This document shows positions 8,030 through 16,017 of a DNA stretch of 64,000 nt, piece by piece. Source of the DNA: an uncultured Rhodospirillales bacterium. Its GTDB lineage: Bacteria; Pseudomonadota; Alphaproteobacteria; Reyranellales; Reyranellaceae. The number at the start of each line of letters is the position of its first letter. Within the stretch, counting starts at the first letter, position 1. Where the stretch lies: positions 1 to 64,000 of the forward strand of contig CAMFJT010000004.1 of NCBI GenBank assembly GCA_945957125.1. The letters run 5' to 3'. The position numbers and the translations under genes are program-made. The notes below the pieces were generated by a model, which was not told where the DNA came from, ran no database searches, and worked only from the letters and a program-made list of their open reading frames with translations.

Positions 8030-8739
8030 CCCGCACTCCCCGGCCCAAGCCGCGCGCCTTCGAGGAGATTTGCGAGCGCATCCGCAAGCAGCTTGCCGCC
8101 GGAAAGCTCAGGCCCGGCGACAAGCTGCCGCCCGAGCGCGAGCTGTCGGAGCAGCTCGGCGTCAGCCGCGCCGCCCTGCGCGAGGCGTTGCGCGCGCTGG
8201 AGATCGCCGGCGTCATCACGCTGCGCAAGGGCGTCAAGGGCGGCGCCTTCGTGCAGTCCGGCGATCCCGCCAACCTCACGCGGGCCATCCACGACCTCGT
8301 CCATCTCGGCGCGATCTCGCTCGGCGATCTCACCGAAGCGCGGCTGCTGATCCAGAGCGGCGTGGTGCGGCTGGCCTGCGCACGCGCCACGGAGGCCGAC
8401 ATCGATGCGATCGGCCGCAACATCGAGCGCACCGCGGAGATGTCCCGGCTCGGTGACGTGGCGGAGCGGCGCGCGGCGATCGCCGAATTCTACCGCCTGC
8501 TGGCACTCGCCACGCACAACGAGATCCTCAAGATCCTGGTCGATTCGCTGACCGACATCTTGGTGCGCTTTCTGCGCGGCGTCTCGGGCGGCACCGAGCT
8601 TCCCGGCCTGATCGCCCACCGCCGGCGGTTCCTGAAGCACCTGCGCGCACGCGACGCTGCGGCCGCGACACGCGAGATGGAGACGCACCTGAACAAGCTG
8701 CATCGGTTGCTGGCCGGGAGTCGACAAGTAAAGGTCTGA
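8026..8739 (+). CDS. GntR/FadR-type transcriptional regulator
   Basis: 237 residues from a GTG start that overlaps the SDR stop (GTGA), giving translational coupling. The N-terminal winged helix contains KLPPERELSEQLGVSRAALR, the GntR recognition segment, followed by LRKGVKGGAFV for the wing. The C-terminal all-helical domain (about 95-225) is of the FCD type that binds acidic ligands. Lying inside the catabolic operon, it most likely controls the divergent 7165-7216 promoter region in response to a pathway acid, and thereby its own synthesis. Confidence 0.88.
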   Translation: MTRTPRPKPRAFEEICERIRKQLAAGKLRPGDKLPPERELSEQLGVSRAALREALRALEIAGVITLRKGVKGGAFVQSGDPANLTRAIHDLVHLGAISLGDLTEARLLIQSGVVRLACARATEADIDAIGRNIERTAEMSRLGDVAERRAAIAEFYRLLALATHNEILKILVDSLTDILVRFLRGVSGGTELPGLIAHRRRFLKHLRARDAAAATREMETHLNKLHRLLAGSRQVKV

Positions 8740-8771
8740 CCATTAAAGTTGACCGCAAGAATCAAGAATTC

Positions 8772-8796
8772 CCCCCCCCAGTCTTCTGGGGAGGGG
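8772..8796. repeat. Hairpin related to one arm of the 140 bp inverted-repeat family
   Basis: The run CCCCAG-TCTT-CTGGGG (8776-8791), flanked by further C and G tracts, can form a strong hairpin. It closely matches the CCCCCG-TCTT-CGGGGG hairpin present in each arm of the elements at 34096 and 51890, with the closing pair next to the loop changed from C-G to A-T so that pairing is kept. It sits between the regulator stop and the ribosome site of the Bug receptor, so it could attenuate or punctuate the operon transcript. Confidence 0.5.
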
Positions 8797-8816
8797 ATGA
8801 ATGGGAGGGAAACAAT

Positions 8817-9785
8817 TTGATCTTTCGTGCCTGGATCAGTCTGCTCGCCCTCCTCCTCGCGACCGCTCCGGTGCAGGCCCAGACCTGGCCCGACAAGCCG
8901 GTAAGGATCGTGCTCGGCGTACCGCCGGGCGGCGGGCTGGACGTGCTGGTGCGCGGCATCGCGGCAGAGCTGTCGGCCAAATGGGGCCAGTCTGTCGTAA
9001 TCGACAACAAGCCCGGGGCCAGCGGGCTGATCGCGGCCGAGGGAATCGCGAATGCCACGCCCGACGGCTATTCGCTTCTGGCAACAACCGACCAGATCTA
9101 CATGGGCAATCGCTACCAGTTCAAGAAGCTGCCCTACGATCCCGACAAGAGCTTCGCCAACATCACGATCATGGCGCGCGCCGAGCAGTTCCTGCTCGCC
9201 AATCCCACCGTGCCGGCCTCTACGCTTCCCGAGCTGATCGCCGCCGACAAGCAGAAACCCGGCTCTCTGGCCTACGGAAGCTGGGGCGACGGAAGCCCGC
9301 CGCAATTCGTCTACGAGATGCTGAACAAGAGCGCCGGCACAAAGTTCCTTCACGTTCCCTACAAGGGCGTGGCGCCGGTGCTGGCCGCGCTGACCGGCAA
9401 CGAGGTCCAACTTTCGGTCGGCAGCAGCGGCGTGGCCGGCGGCCTGATGAAGGCGGGCAAGGTCAAGGCGCTCGCGCTTGCCGCGAAGGAACGCTCGCCG
9501 CTCTTTCCCGACGTTCCGACCACGACCGAGGCGGGCCATCCCGAGATCCAGGCCTTCATCTGGTTCGGCCTCGCCGCCCCCGCGGGCACGCCGCCGGCAA
9601 TCGTCGACAAGATCAGCGCCGACGTGCGCGCGATCGTGGCGGAGCCCGCCTTCACCGAACGCTTCGTCACCACGCCCGGATGGAAGCGCATCGGCAGCAC
9701 GCCGGCAGAAACCGACGAGATCATCCGCAGCGAGCTGCCGCTCATCCGCGACATGAGCGCGGCCGCCGGAGTCAAGCCGCAGTAG
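8817..9785 (+). CDS. Bug/TctC-type periplasmic solute receptor
   Basis: 322 residues from a TTG start, supported by GGGAGGGA six bases upstream. The signal peptide ends at VQAQ (about residue 22). The mature protein starts TWPDKPVRIVLGVPPGGGLD, the signature of tripartite tricarboxylate receptors, and contains VIDNKPGASG. These bind carboxylates or aromatic acids and normally work with TctA/TctB membrane partners, which are absent here. It is probably an extracytoplasmic receptor for the substrate of the surrounding ring-degradation enzymes, sharing membrane partners encoded elsewhere or acting in sensing. Confidence 0.9.
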   Translation: MIFRAWISLLALLLATAPVQAQTWPDKPVRIVLGVPPGGGLDVLVRGIAAELSAKWGQSVVIDNKPGASGLIAAEGIANATPDGYSLLATTDQIYMGNRYQFKKLPYDPDKSFANITIMARAEQFLLANPTVPASTLPELIAADKQKPGSLAYGSWGDGSPPQFVYEMLNKSAGTKFLHVPYKGVAPVLAALTGNEVQLSVGSSGVAGGLMKAGKVKALALAAKERSPLFPDVPTTTEAGHPEIQAFIWFGLAAPAGTPPAIVDKISADVRAIVAEPAFTERFVTTPGWKRIGSTPAETDEIIRSELPLIRDMSAAAGVKPQ

Positions 9786-9799
9786 CAGAGGAGCCGCCC

Positions 9800-11086
9800 A
9801 TGCAACTGTCCGACCTCATCATCGACGACCGCCAGCACGCCCGCTTCAAGGTCCATCGCAGCGCCTTCGTGTCCGACGACATCCTGGCGCTGGAGCGCGA
9901 GCACGTCTTCGGCAAGTGCTGGCTTTATCTCGGCCACACGTCGGAGCTGAAGAAGCCCGGCGACTTCGTCTCGCGCCGCGTCGGCGGCCGGCCGTTGCTC
10001 TATACGCGCGACCGCGACAACAAGCTGCACGCGCTCTACAACACCTGCCCGCATCGCGGCGCGCTGGTCTGCCGCGAGCGGGCCGGCAACCGCCGCGCCT
10101 TCACCTGCGGCTACCATGCCTGGACGTTCGACGAGAAGGGCCGCTTCATCGGCATGCCCGGCCGCGAGGCGTTGCCGCCCGACGCCACCGAGGACTGCAA
10201 GCTCGATCTCGTGCCTGTCGAGCGTATGGAGGAGTTCCGCGGCTTCATCTTCGTCTGCTTCGACCGCCACGCGATGTCGCTGCGCGACTATCTCGCCGGC
10301 GCCGCGGAATATCTCGAATACGTCGCCGACCAGGGCCGCGACGGCATGGAGATCGTGACTGGCACACAGGATTACTGCGTCGGCGCCAACTGGAAGCTGC
10401 TGCAGGAGAATTCGGCCGACGGCTATCACGGCGTGCCGACCCATTCGACCTACTTCGACTACATCCGCTCGCGCGACAACTCGAGCTTCAGCAACATGAA
10501 CTCCAAGGGCTGGGTGAAGAATCTCGGCAACGGCCACGCCGTGTCCGAATCGATCGGCCTGCTGCCCTGGGGCCGCCCCTATGCGCGCTGGGCACCGGGC
10601 TGGGGCGAGGAAGCGCGGATCGAGGTCGAGGCGCTGAACCGCGAGATCATGGAGCGACTCGGGCCGGAGCGCGGCAACGTCGTGGCCAACGGCGATCGCA
10701 ACTTGCTGATCTTCCCCAACCTCGTGGTCAACGACGTGATGGCCACGACCATCCGCACCTTCTATCCGGTGCGGCCGGATCATATGGAAGTCAGCGCCTG
10801 GTGCATCGCGCCGGCGGGCGAATCGGAAACGTCGCGCGACCGCCGCCTGCGCAACTTCGTGGAGTTCCTCGGCCCAGCCGGCTTCGCCACGCCGGACGAT
10901 GTCGAGATGCTGGAGCTCTGCCAGCGCGGCTACGCCAACGCCGCGTCGGCACCCTACAACGACATCTCGCGCGGCATGCTGAGCAACGCGCCGACCAAGA
11001 CCGACGAGCTGCAAATGCGGACCTTCTGGCGGCGCTGGCACCAGCTCGTGTCCGACAATCCCGCCCTCGAGCTGACGGGGCCATAG
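9800..11086 (+). CDS. Rieske non-heme iron ring-hydroxylating oxygenase, alpha subunit
   Basis: 428 residues. The Rieske [2Fe-2S] site is Cys83-x-His85 and Cys103-x2-His106 (CPHRG ... CGYH). The mononuclear iron histidines are His210 and His215 in DGYHGVPTHS, with bridging Asp207. It is followed by the beta subunit after 2 bp, giving an alpha-n beta-n enzyme that cis-dihydroxylates or monohydroxylates an aromatic ring using electrons from a ferredoxin and reductase. Neither redox partner is encoded in the window, so they must be supplied from elsewhere. The ribosome site is AGAGGAGCC. Confidence 0.93.
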   Translation: MQLSDLIIDDRQHARFKVHRSAFVSDDILALEREHVFGKCWLYLGHTSELKKPGDFVSRRVGGRPLLYTRDRDNKLHALYNTCPHRGALVCRERAGNRRAFTCGYHAWTFDEKGRFIGMPGREALPPDATEDCKLDLVPVERMEEFRGFIFVCFDRHAMSLRDYLAGAAEYLEYVADQGRDGMEIVTGTQDYCVGANWKLLQENSADGYHGVPTHSTYFDYIRSRDNSSFSNMNSKGWVKNLGNGHAVSESIGLLPWGRPYARWAPGWGEEARIEVEALNREIMERLGPERGNVVANGDRNLLIFPNLVVNDVMATTIRTFYPVRPDHMEVSAWCIAPAGESETSRDRRLRNFVEFLGPAGFATPDDVEMLELCQRGYANAASAPYNDISRGMLSNAPTKTDELQMRTFWRRWHQLVSDNPALELTGP

Positions 11087-11088
11087 TG

Positions 11089-11568
11089 ATGAAGCTCTCC
11101 CGCTCCGACGCCGAGGACTTCCTGATCCAGGAAGCGGCGCTGCTCGATTCCTGGAAGCTGATGGAATGGACCGAGCTGTTCACCGAGGACGGCGAGTATC
11201 TCGTGCCGGCGACCGACGATCCCGAGGGCACGGCGGGCAAGTCGCTGTTCCTGATCTACGACGACCGCCATCGGCTGGGCGAGCGGGCCAAGCGCCTGCT
11301 CAAGCCGACCGCGCATGCCGAGTTCCCCCATTCGCGCACCCGGCACATGATCAGCAACGTGGTGACGGCCGAGGCGGCGGACGGCATGATCCCCGTCACC
11401 TGCAACTTCGTGGTCTTCCGCAGCCGCATGGAAGTGACCAACATCTATCCCGGCCATGCCGAGTATCGGCTGGTGAAGGACGGTGACGGACTCAGGATCC
11501 GCAGCAAGAAGGCCGTGCTCGACGTGGACGCCCTGCGCCCGCACGGCAAGATCAGCATCATCCTCTGA
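11089..11568 (+). CDS. Ring-hydroxylating oxygenase, beta subunit
   Basis: 159 residues with the cystatin/NTF2-like fold of Rieske dioxygenase small subunits: an N-terminal helix (AEDFLIQEAALLDSWKL), then FTEDGEYLVPATDD, SRTRHMISNV and a closing HGKISIIL strand. It starts two bases after the alpha-subunit stop. An overlapping GTG at 11086 is a possible alternative start. It has no catalytic centre of its own and stabilises the oxygenase hexamer. The TRHMISNV segment is a family hallmark. Confidence 0.92.
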   Translation: MKLSRSDAEDFLIQEAALLDSWKLMEWTELFTEDGEYLVPATDDPEGTAGKSLFLIYDDRHRLGERAKRLLKPTAHAEFPHSRTRHMISNVVTAEAADGMIPVTCNFVVFRSRMEVTNIYPGHAEYRLVKDGDGLRIRSKKAVLDVDALRPHGKISIIL

Positions 11569-11578
11569 GGAGGCCGCG

Positions 11579-12478
11579 ATGGAAGGCTACGAGAAGCTGG
11601 GCTACATGGCGCTGAACGTCTCGGACGTCGCCCGCTCGCGCGATTTCTACCACAAGCAGGTCGGCCTGCAGCCGAGCGGCGAGGCCGAGGGGATCGCCTT
11701 CCTGCGCTGCAGCGAGGACCATCACAACCTCTCGCTTCACGCCGGCGGCCCGCCTGGCCTCAAGCGCGCCGGCTTCGAGATGAAGAGCGCCGCCGCGCTC
11801 GACCAGCTCGGCGCGCGGCTCGCGGCCGAAGGCATTGCGGTGTCCGAGGTGCCGGCCGACGAGCGCAAGCTGCTCGGCCTCGGCCGCGCCTTCCGCATCG
11901 CCGAGCCGCATACCGGCGCGACCTACGAGTTCTACGATCACATGCGCCAATGGGGCGGCCAGCCGTTCCAGCCGACCGTGGCCAAGATCCAGCGTCTCGG
12001 TCATTTCGTGCTCAAGGTCCCCGACTTCGACGGCGCGTGCCGGTTCCATACCGAAGTGCTGGGCTTCCGTGTCTCCGACATGATCGACGGCACGATCTGC
12101 TTCATGCGCTGCCATCCCAACCCGTACCATCACGGGGTCGGGCTCGGCCGCGCCAACGAGGTGCTGCTGCACCACGTCAACTTCATGGTGACGGAGGTCG
12201 ACGACATCGGCCGCGGCATCTCGCGCTTCAACAAGGCGCAGGTGCCGATCGTCAACGGCCCGGGCCGCCATCCGCCTTCGGGCAGCATGTTCCTGTACTA
12301 CCTCGATCCCGACGGCATCACCGTCGAGTACAGCTTCGGAATGGAGGAATTCCCGGCCGAAGGCGCGCGCAAGCCGCGCGTTATGGAACCGATCAAGGCC
12401 TCGATCGACTACTGGGACAGCTTCCTCGACCCGAGGAAGGCCACCGTCGGCGCGATCGAACGGATCGCCGCGGAGTGA
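11579..12478 (+). CDS. Type I extradiol (catechol 2,3-) dioxygenase, two VOC domains
   Basis: 299 residues made of two glyoxalase-like modules (about 5-125 and 137-265). The C-terminal module carries the 2-His-1-carboxylate iron site: His142 (LGHFVLKV), His199 (LHHVNF) and Glu250 (TVEYSFG). This spacing is standard for ring-cleaving extradiol dioxygenases, which open a catechol next to its hydroxyls. It lies 10 bp after the Rieske beta subunit and is the last gene of the operon, so it plausibly cleaves the diol made by the Rieske oxygenase and SDR. A GAGGAGG ribosome site precedes it. Confidence 0.88.
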   Translation: MEGYEKLGYMALNVSDVARSRDFYHKQVGLQPSGEAEGIAFLRCSEDHHNLSLHAGGPPGLKRAGFEMKSAAALDQLGARLAAEGIAVSEVPADERKLLGLGRAFRIAEPHTGATYEFYDHMRQWGGQPFQPTVAKIQRLGHFVLKVPDFDGACRFHTEVLGFRVSDMIDGTICFMRCHPNPYHHGVGLGRANEVLLHHVNFMVTEVDDIGRGISRFNKAQVPIVNGPGRHPPSGSMFLYYLDPDGITVEYSFGMEEFPAEGARKPRVMEPIKASIDYWDSFLDPRKATVGAIERIAAE

Positions 12479-12480
12479 CT

Positions 12481-12562
12481 TCATGCTCTTGCCGGACCGC
12501 GAGCCTCCGGCTCGCTCATGATCATGAGCGAGCCGGAGGCTCGCGGTCCGGCAAGAGCATGA
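12481..12562. repeat. 82 bp perfect palindrome between convergent genes
   Basis: Bases 12481-12521 and 12522-12562 are exact reverse complements (41+41, no spacer). The element fills the gap between the stops of the dioxygenase and the leftward amidohydrolase. Each half contains its own perfect hairpin, GCGAGCC-TCC-GGCTCGC, flanked by GGACC and TCATGA. The same layout recurs at 24790-24853. It could act as a bidirectional terminator or be a small mobile palindrome; there is no T-tract. Confidence 0.9.
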
Positions 12563-13642
12563 TCACCATTCCAGGCGGTAGACGCGCCTCGCGGTGCCGC
12601 TGAACAGGGCGGTCTTCTCCGAGGCCGACGCGCCGGCAGCGATGCGCTTCAGCGCGTTGAAAAGCGCGGCATAGCCGATGCCCATCTTCTCGACAGGGAA
12701 GTTGCTCTCGACCATGCAGCGGTCGGCGCCGAACAGATCCAGGCAGGTGCCCGCATAGGGCCGCCAAGCGTCGGCAAGCTGCTGCGAGGTGGGCGGCCCC
12801 GGCAAATTGAGATAGTCGATCGCGGCAAGCCGCATCATCAACCCGCCGATCTTCACCGACACGTTGGGGCACGTCGCCAGCTCGGCCATCGCCGCCTTCC
12901 AGGCGGCATGGACCTCGTCCCTGCGGCCGGCATACGGCCCATAGCCCAGCACGCCGCCCATGTGGCAGAGCACGATGTTGGCGTCGGGAAAGGCGCGCGC
13001 CAGCTCGGTCACCTCGGGCACCTGATGATGGAAGATCCAGGCATCGAACGACAGGCCGAGCGCGGTGAGACGCCGCAGACCGGCGCGGAAGCCAGCATCG
13101 CGATGCAGGCCGGGCCCGGATACGACATGGCTGTTGCCGATCACCGGATCGTCGTCCCATGCCGCACCATGGCGCACGCCGCGGAAGCGTCCGCCGCCGG
13201 CCGAGATCTGGGCCTCCAGCACCGGCGCCACACGGTCGCCCAGCGCCAGGTCAGCATGACCGACGATGCCGGCGCAGACGCGCGACGGCCCGTACCGGCC
13301 GCTGTCGCTCATCGCGCCGACACCGGCACAGAACTCGACCTCGCCGACCGGCTTCATTTCGGCCGGCCCCGTCGCGCGATACATCGAGCGGCACTCGTTG
13401 AACACGGTGGCGACGATGTTGTGGCCGGTGTTCGTGTCCTCGAGGAATTCGTCGAGCAGATAGCGATAGCCCGGGAAGTCCCAAAGATGATGGTGCGTGT
13501 CGACCACCGGCAGGCCGGGCTCGAGGATCGGCTCGGGCTCGGCCCGGGCGAGCCATGCTGGATCGGGGCGGAAGATGCGGCCGAACTGCGTCGGCTTGCG
13601 ATTGCCCTGGAACAGCCCACCGAGGGTCGTGTCGTTTGCCAT
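12563..13642 (-). CDS. Amidohydrolase, 2-pyrone-4,6-dicarboxylate-hydrolase-like
   Basis: 359 residues from ATG 13642, overlapping the thioredoxin stop by one base. The metal motif VDTHHHLWD is near residue 47. Conserved barrel segments include RVCAGIVGH, AGGGRFRGVR, CHMGG and CMVESNFPVEK near the C-terminus. This is the TIM-barrel amidohydrolase branch that hydrolyses lactones of aromatic breakdown. It is clearly paralogous to the protein at 38258 (shared SMYRA-GP-EM-PVGE-EF and GRFRG segments). Proximity to the Rieske cluster suggests it handles a downstream ring-fission product, but it is on the opposite strand. Confidence 0.85.
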   Translation of the reverse strand: MANDTTLGGLFQGNRKPTQFGRIFRPDPAWLARAEPEPILEPGLPVVDTHHHLWDFPGYRYLLDEFLEDTNTGHNIVATVFNECRSMYRATGPAEMKPVGEVEFCAGVGAMSDSGRYGPSRVCAGIVGHADLALGDRVAPVLEAQISAGGGRFRGVRHGAAWDDDPVIGNSHVVSGPGLHRDAGFRAGLRRLTALGLSFDAWIFHHQVPEVTELARAFPDANIVLCHMGGVLGYGPYAGRRDEVHAAWKAAMAELATCPNVSVKIGGLMMRLAAIDYLNLPGPPTSQQLADAWRPYAGTCLDLFGADRCMVESNFPVEKMGIGYAALFNALKRIAAGASASEKTALFSGTARRVYRLEW

Positions 13643-14079
13643 CAGCCGATGTTCTCCCGGATCCAGGCGCGCAGCGAGGCGGCGTCGGACGCACCCGCCC
13701 GTTGCGCCACGACGGCGCCGTTGCGGAACAGCATGAGCGTGGGGATGCTGCGGATGTTGTAGCGGGCGGCGAGCTGCTGCTCGGCCTCGGTATCGACCTT
13801 CAGGAAGCGAACGTGCGGCTCCAGCTCGCCGGCGACCCTGTCGTAGGCGGGCGCCATCATCTTGCACGGGCCGCACCATTCGGCCCAGAAATCCGCAACG
13901 ACCGGTATGTCGTTGCGCTGGACATGCGTCGCGAAGCTCTGGGCCGAGGCGGGCACCGGCCTGCCGTCGAACAGGGGACGGTGGCAGGCGCCGCACTTGG
14001 CCGCCTCCGCCGGCCTGTCGGCAGGGACGCGGTTGATGGCCGTGCAGTGGGGGCAGACGATCTGGCGGGTCTCGCTCAT
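13642..14079 (-). CDS. trxC: Thioredoxin 2
   Basis: 145 residues. An N-terminal zinc ribbon (Cys9-Cys12 in CPHC and Cys29-Cys32 in CGAC) precedes a thioredoxin domain with active site Trp68-Cys-Gly-Pro-Cys72 and cis-proline segment SIPTLMLF. The zinc-ribbon fusion is diagnostic of thioredoxin 2, a cytoplasmic disulfide reductase often linked to oxidative stress. It is translationally linked to the downstream amidohydrolase by a one-base overlap; no specific shared job is evident. Confidence 0.93.
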   Translation of the reverse strand: MSETRQIVCPHCTAINRVPADRPAEAAKCGACHRPLFDGRPVPASAQSFATHVQRNDIPVVADFWAEWCGPCKMMAPAYDRVAGELEPHVRFLKVDTEAEQQLAARYNIRSIPTLMLFRNGAVVAQRAGASDAASLRAWIRENIG

Positions 14080-14133
14080 GAGGGAAGCCTCCTGCGACGG
14101 AGAACGGTCGTCAACGCCCGTCGTTGCGGTCCG

Positions 14134-15192
14134 TCAGCGCATGGCATCCGCCTCGGCCAGCCAGTTCTGCAGCAGGGTGTAGGTGATCGCCAGCACGACC
14201 GGACCGAGGAACAGCCCGAGCAGGCCGAACGCCAGCAAGCCGCCGATCACGCCGACGAGGATGAGCAGCAACGGCAGGTCGGCGCCGCGCTTGATCAGGA
14301 AGGGGCGCAGGAAGTTGTCCATGGTCAGCGCCAGCACGGTGAAGACCACGAGCACGATGCCGGGGATTGTAGCGCCGCTCACGAACAGCCAGATGACCGC
14401 CGGAATCAGGACCAGCGCCGGCCCGAGCTGGGCGATACACAGCATCAAGATCACGGCGGTCAGGACACCGGCGTGCGGCACGCCGGCAAGCGCCAGGCCG
14501 GCACCTGCGACGATCGACTGGGCGATGGCGGTCACCACGACGCCGAGGGCGACGCCCCGCGTCGCCAACCCCGCCAGGACGACCACGTCCTCGCCGCGCG
14601 AGCCTGCCAACCGGCGGCCGAAGCGACGGCACCAAGCGGCAGCGGTATCGCCGGATGCGTAAAGTACGGCCGAAAACGCTATGGTCATCAGCAAGTGAAT
14701 GATCATGCCGCCCGCGCTGCCGGCCGCATCGACGAACCAGCGGGTGATCGGGCCGATATAGGGCGTTGCCAGCTTGGCCACCTCCTCGGCGTCGCGGCCG
14801 GCCACCGTCGCCCATTTCTCGGCAGCGGTTTCACCCACGAGCGGGATGTCGGCCAGCCATGCAGGCGCCGCAGGAACATGGAAGTCGGGCACGGCGACGA
14901 CCAGCGCCATGATCCGCTCGGAGTTGACCAGGATGGCGCCGATCGCGGCCGACAACGGCAGCATGACGATCAGCAGCAGGGCCAGGGTCATCAGCGTCAC
15001 GGCCAGGCCACGGCGCCCGCCCAGCACGGCCTGCAGCCTCAGCATCAGGGGCCAGGTCGCGATCACAAGGGTGCTCGCCCACACCAAGGCGCCGAGGAAC
15101 GGCCGCACCACGACGAACGAGGCCGCGATCAGGCCGGCAATGCAGAGGATCGCGAGGATCGTGCGCGTCAGGTCGTGTCGTATCTCGGGCAT
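14134..15192 (-). CDS. AI-2E family transporter (PerM-like)
   Basis: 352 residues from ATG 15192, preceded by ACGGAGAAG. About seven to eight hydrophobic segments are visible: two near the N-terminus, one at about 60-85, a central pair and a block of three to four at the C-terminus. The hydrophilic stretch at about 100-150 and the conserved P-F-L (NFLRPFLIKRG) and GPV (FLGPVVLAI) motifs match the AI-2E exporter/PerM family. Members export small molecules or act as Na+/H+ antiporters, so substrate cannot be assigned. It is followed by trxC after 54 bp. Confidence 0.87.
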   Translation of the reverse strand: MPEIRHDLTRTILAILCIAGLIAASFVVVRPFLGALVWASTLVIATWPLMLRLQAVLGGRRGLAVTLMTLALLLIVMLPLSAAIGAILVNSERIMALVVAVPDFHVPAAPAWLADIPLVGETAAEKWATVAGRDAEEVAKLATPYIGPITRWFVDAAGSAGGMIIHLLMTIAFSAVLYASGDTAAAWCRRFGRRLAGSRGEDVVVLAGLATRGVALGVVVTAIAQSIVAGAGLALAGVPHAGVLTAVILMLCIAQLGPALVLIPAVIWLFVSGATIPGIVLVVFTVLALTMDNFLRPFLIKRGADLPLLLILVGVIGGLLAFGLLGLFLGPVVLAITYTLLQNWLAEADAMR

Positions 15193-15206
15193 GGCGGACT
15201 TCTCCG

Positions 15207-15971
15207 TCACGAGGGCGGCAGTGAGCTGGCGAGGCTCATCAGATTCTGGGGAGCGATCCGGATGACGCCGTGCCGCGGCGTATCGATATCCGCAATGAAT
15301 CCGAAGGCGATCCCCGTGAAAAGCGGAAAGATCAGCAACACCCGGTTCGTCGCGCGGGTGCCGCGCGATCCATAGCCGACGAGCACGCTGCAACAGAACG
15401 CGGTCAACACCATCAAGGCCCAGGCCGACGGCGGAATGCGATACCACCACGCTGCCTGAGAAAATCCCTGGGCGTTCAGCACGTCGTTCATGCCGGAGAC
15501 GACGAGGGCCACGATTGGCGTAGGGGTCGCAGCGGCCGGACCGAGGACGGCCGCCCAGAGCTGCTCCTGGAGCTTGGCCGTGCGCGCGCTGATCTCGACC
15601 GTCGCCCCTTCGGTAGGCGCCATGAAGTAGCGGATGCGTTCGTCCAGGTAGGACTTGAGCAGCGCGCGGATCCGGGCCGCGTCGTCCGCAGGCACCAAGG
15701 CCGCCCGGAAAAACTCCGTTCCGATGGCGTTCGCCTCGGCTTCCTCCATGTTCTTTCGCTGGTCGTAACGGCCCGACGCCATGGAGAAGCTGAACGCCGT
15801 GATCAGTCCGAGCAGGGTCAGGGCGGCACCCTGCACGAGCGTGTAATCCTGCCGCGTGTCTTCGTCGATCGGGTAGCGCCGGCGCAACGTCGTGCCGAGC
15901 CGCGCCGCCACCCACAGGATCAGCGCGGTGCCGCCCAGTACGACGACCGGATAGTGCGTGAGATCGATCAT
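15207..15971 (-). CDS. DUF4239-like membrane protein
   Basis: 254 residues from ATG 15971. One transmembrane segment is at the N-terminus (VVVLGGTALILWVAARLG), a second around residues 45-65 (LTLLGLITAFSFSMA), and two closely spaced ones near the C-terminus. Between them is a soluble helical stretch with RKNMEEAEANAIGTEFFRAA, the bestrophin-like DUF4239 pattern. Function of that family is not established. It lies 14 bp upstream of the AI-2E transporter on the same strand and is probably co-transcribed with it. Confidence 0.75.
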   Translation of the reverse strand: MIDLTHYPVVVLGGTALILWVAARLGTTLRRRYPIDEDTRQDYTLVQGAALTLLGLITAFSFSMASGRYDQRKNMEEAEANAIGTEFFRAALVPADDAARIRALLKSYLDERIRYFMAPTEGATVEISARTAKLQEQLWAAVLGPAAATPTPIVALVVSGMNDVLNAQGFSQAAWWYRIPPSAWALMVLTAFCCSVLVGYGSRGTRATNRVLLIFPLFTGIAFGFIADIDTPRHGVIRIAPQNLMSLASSLPPS

Positions 15972-16017
15972 GTTCGCGGTCGGGCCGATCGACGGACAAT
16001 GGACAGGTGAATGCCGG

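Noticed and set aside
13555-15375. Open frame of about 600 codons opposite trxC and the AI-2E-type transporter
   Set aside because: Composition is dominated by Gly, Gln, His, Arg and Asp with no domain, while the leftward genes have clear motifs and ribosome sites.
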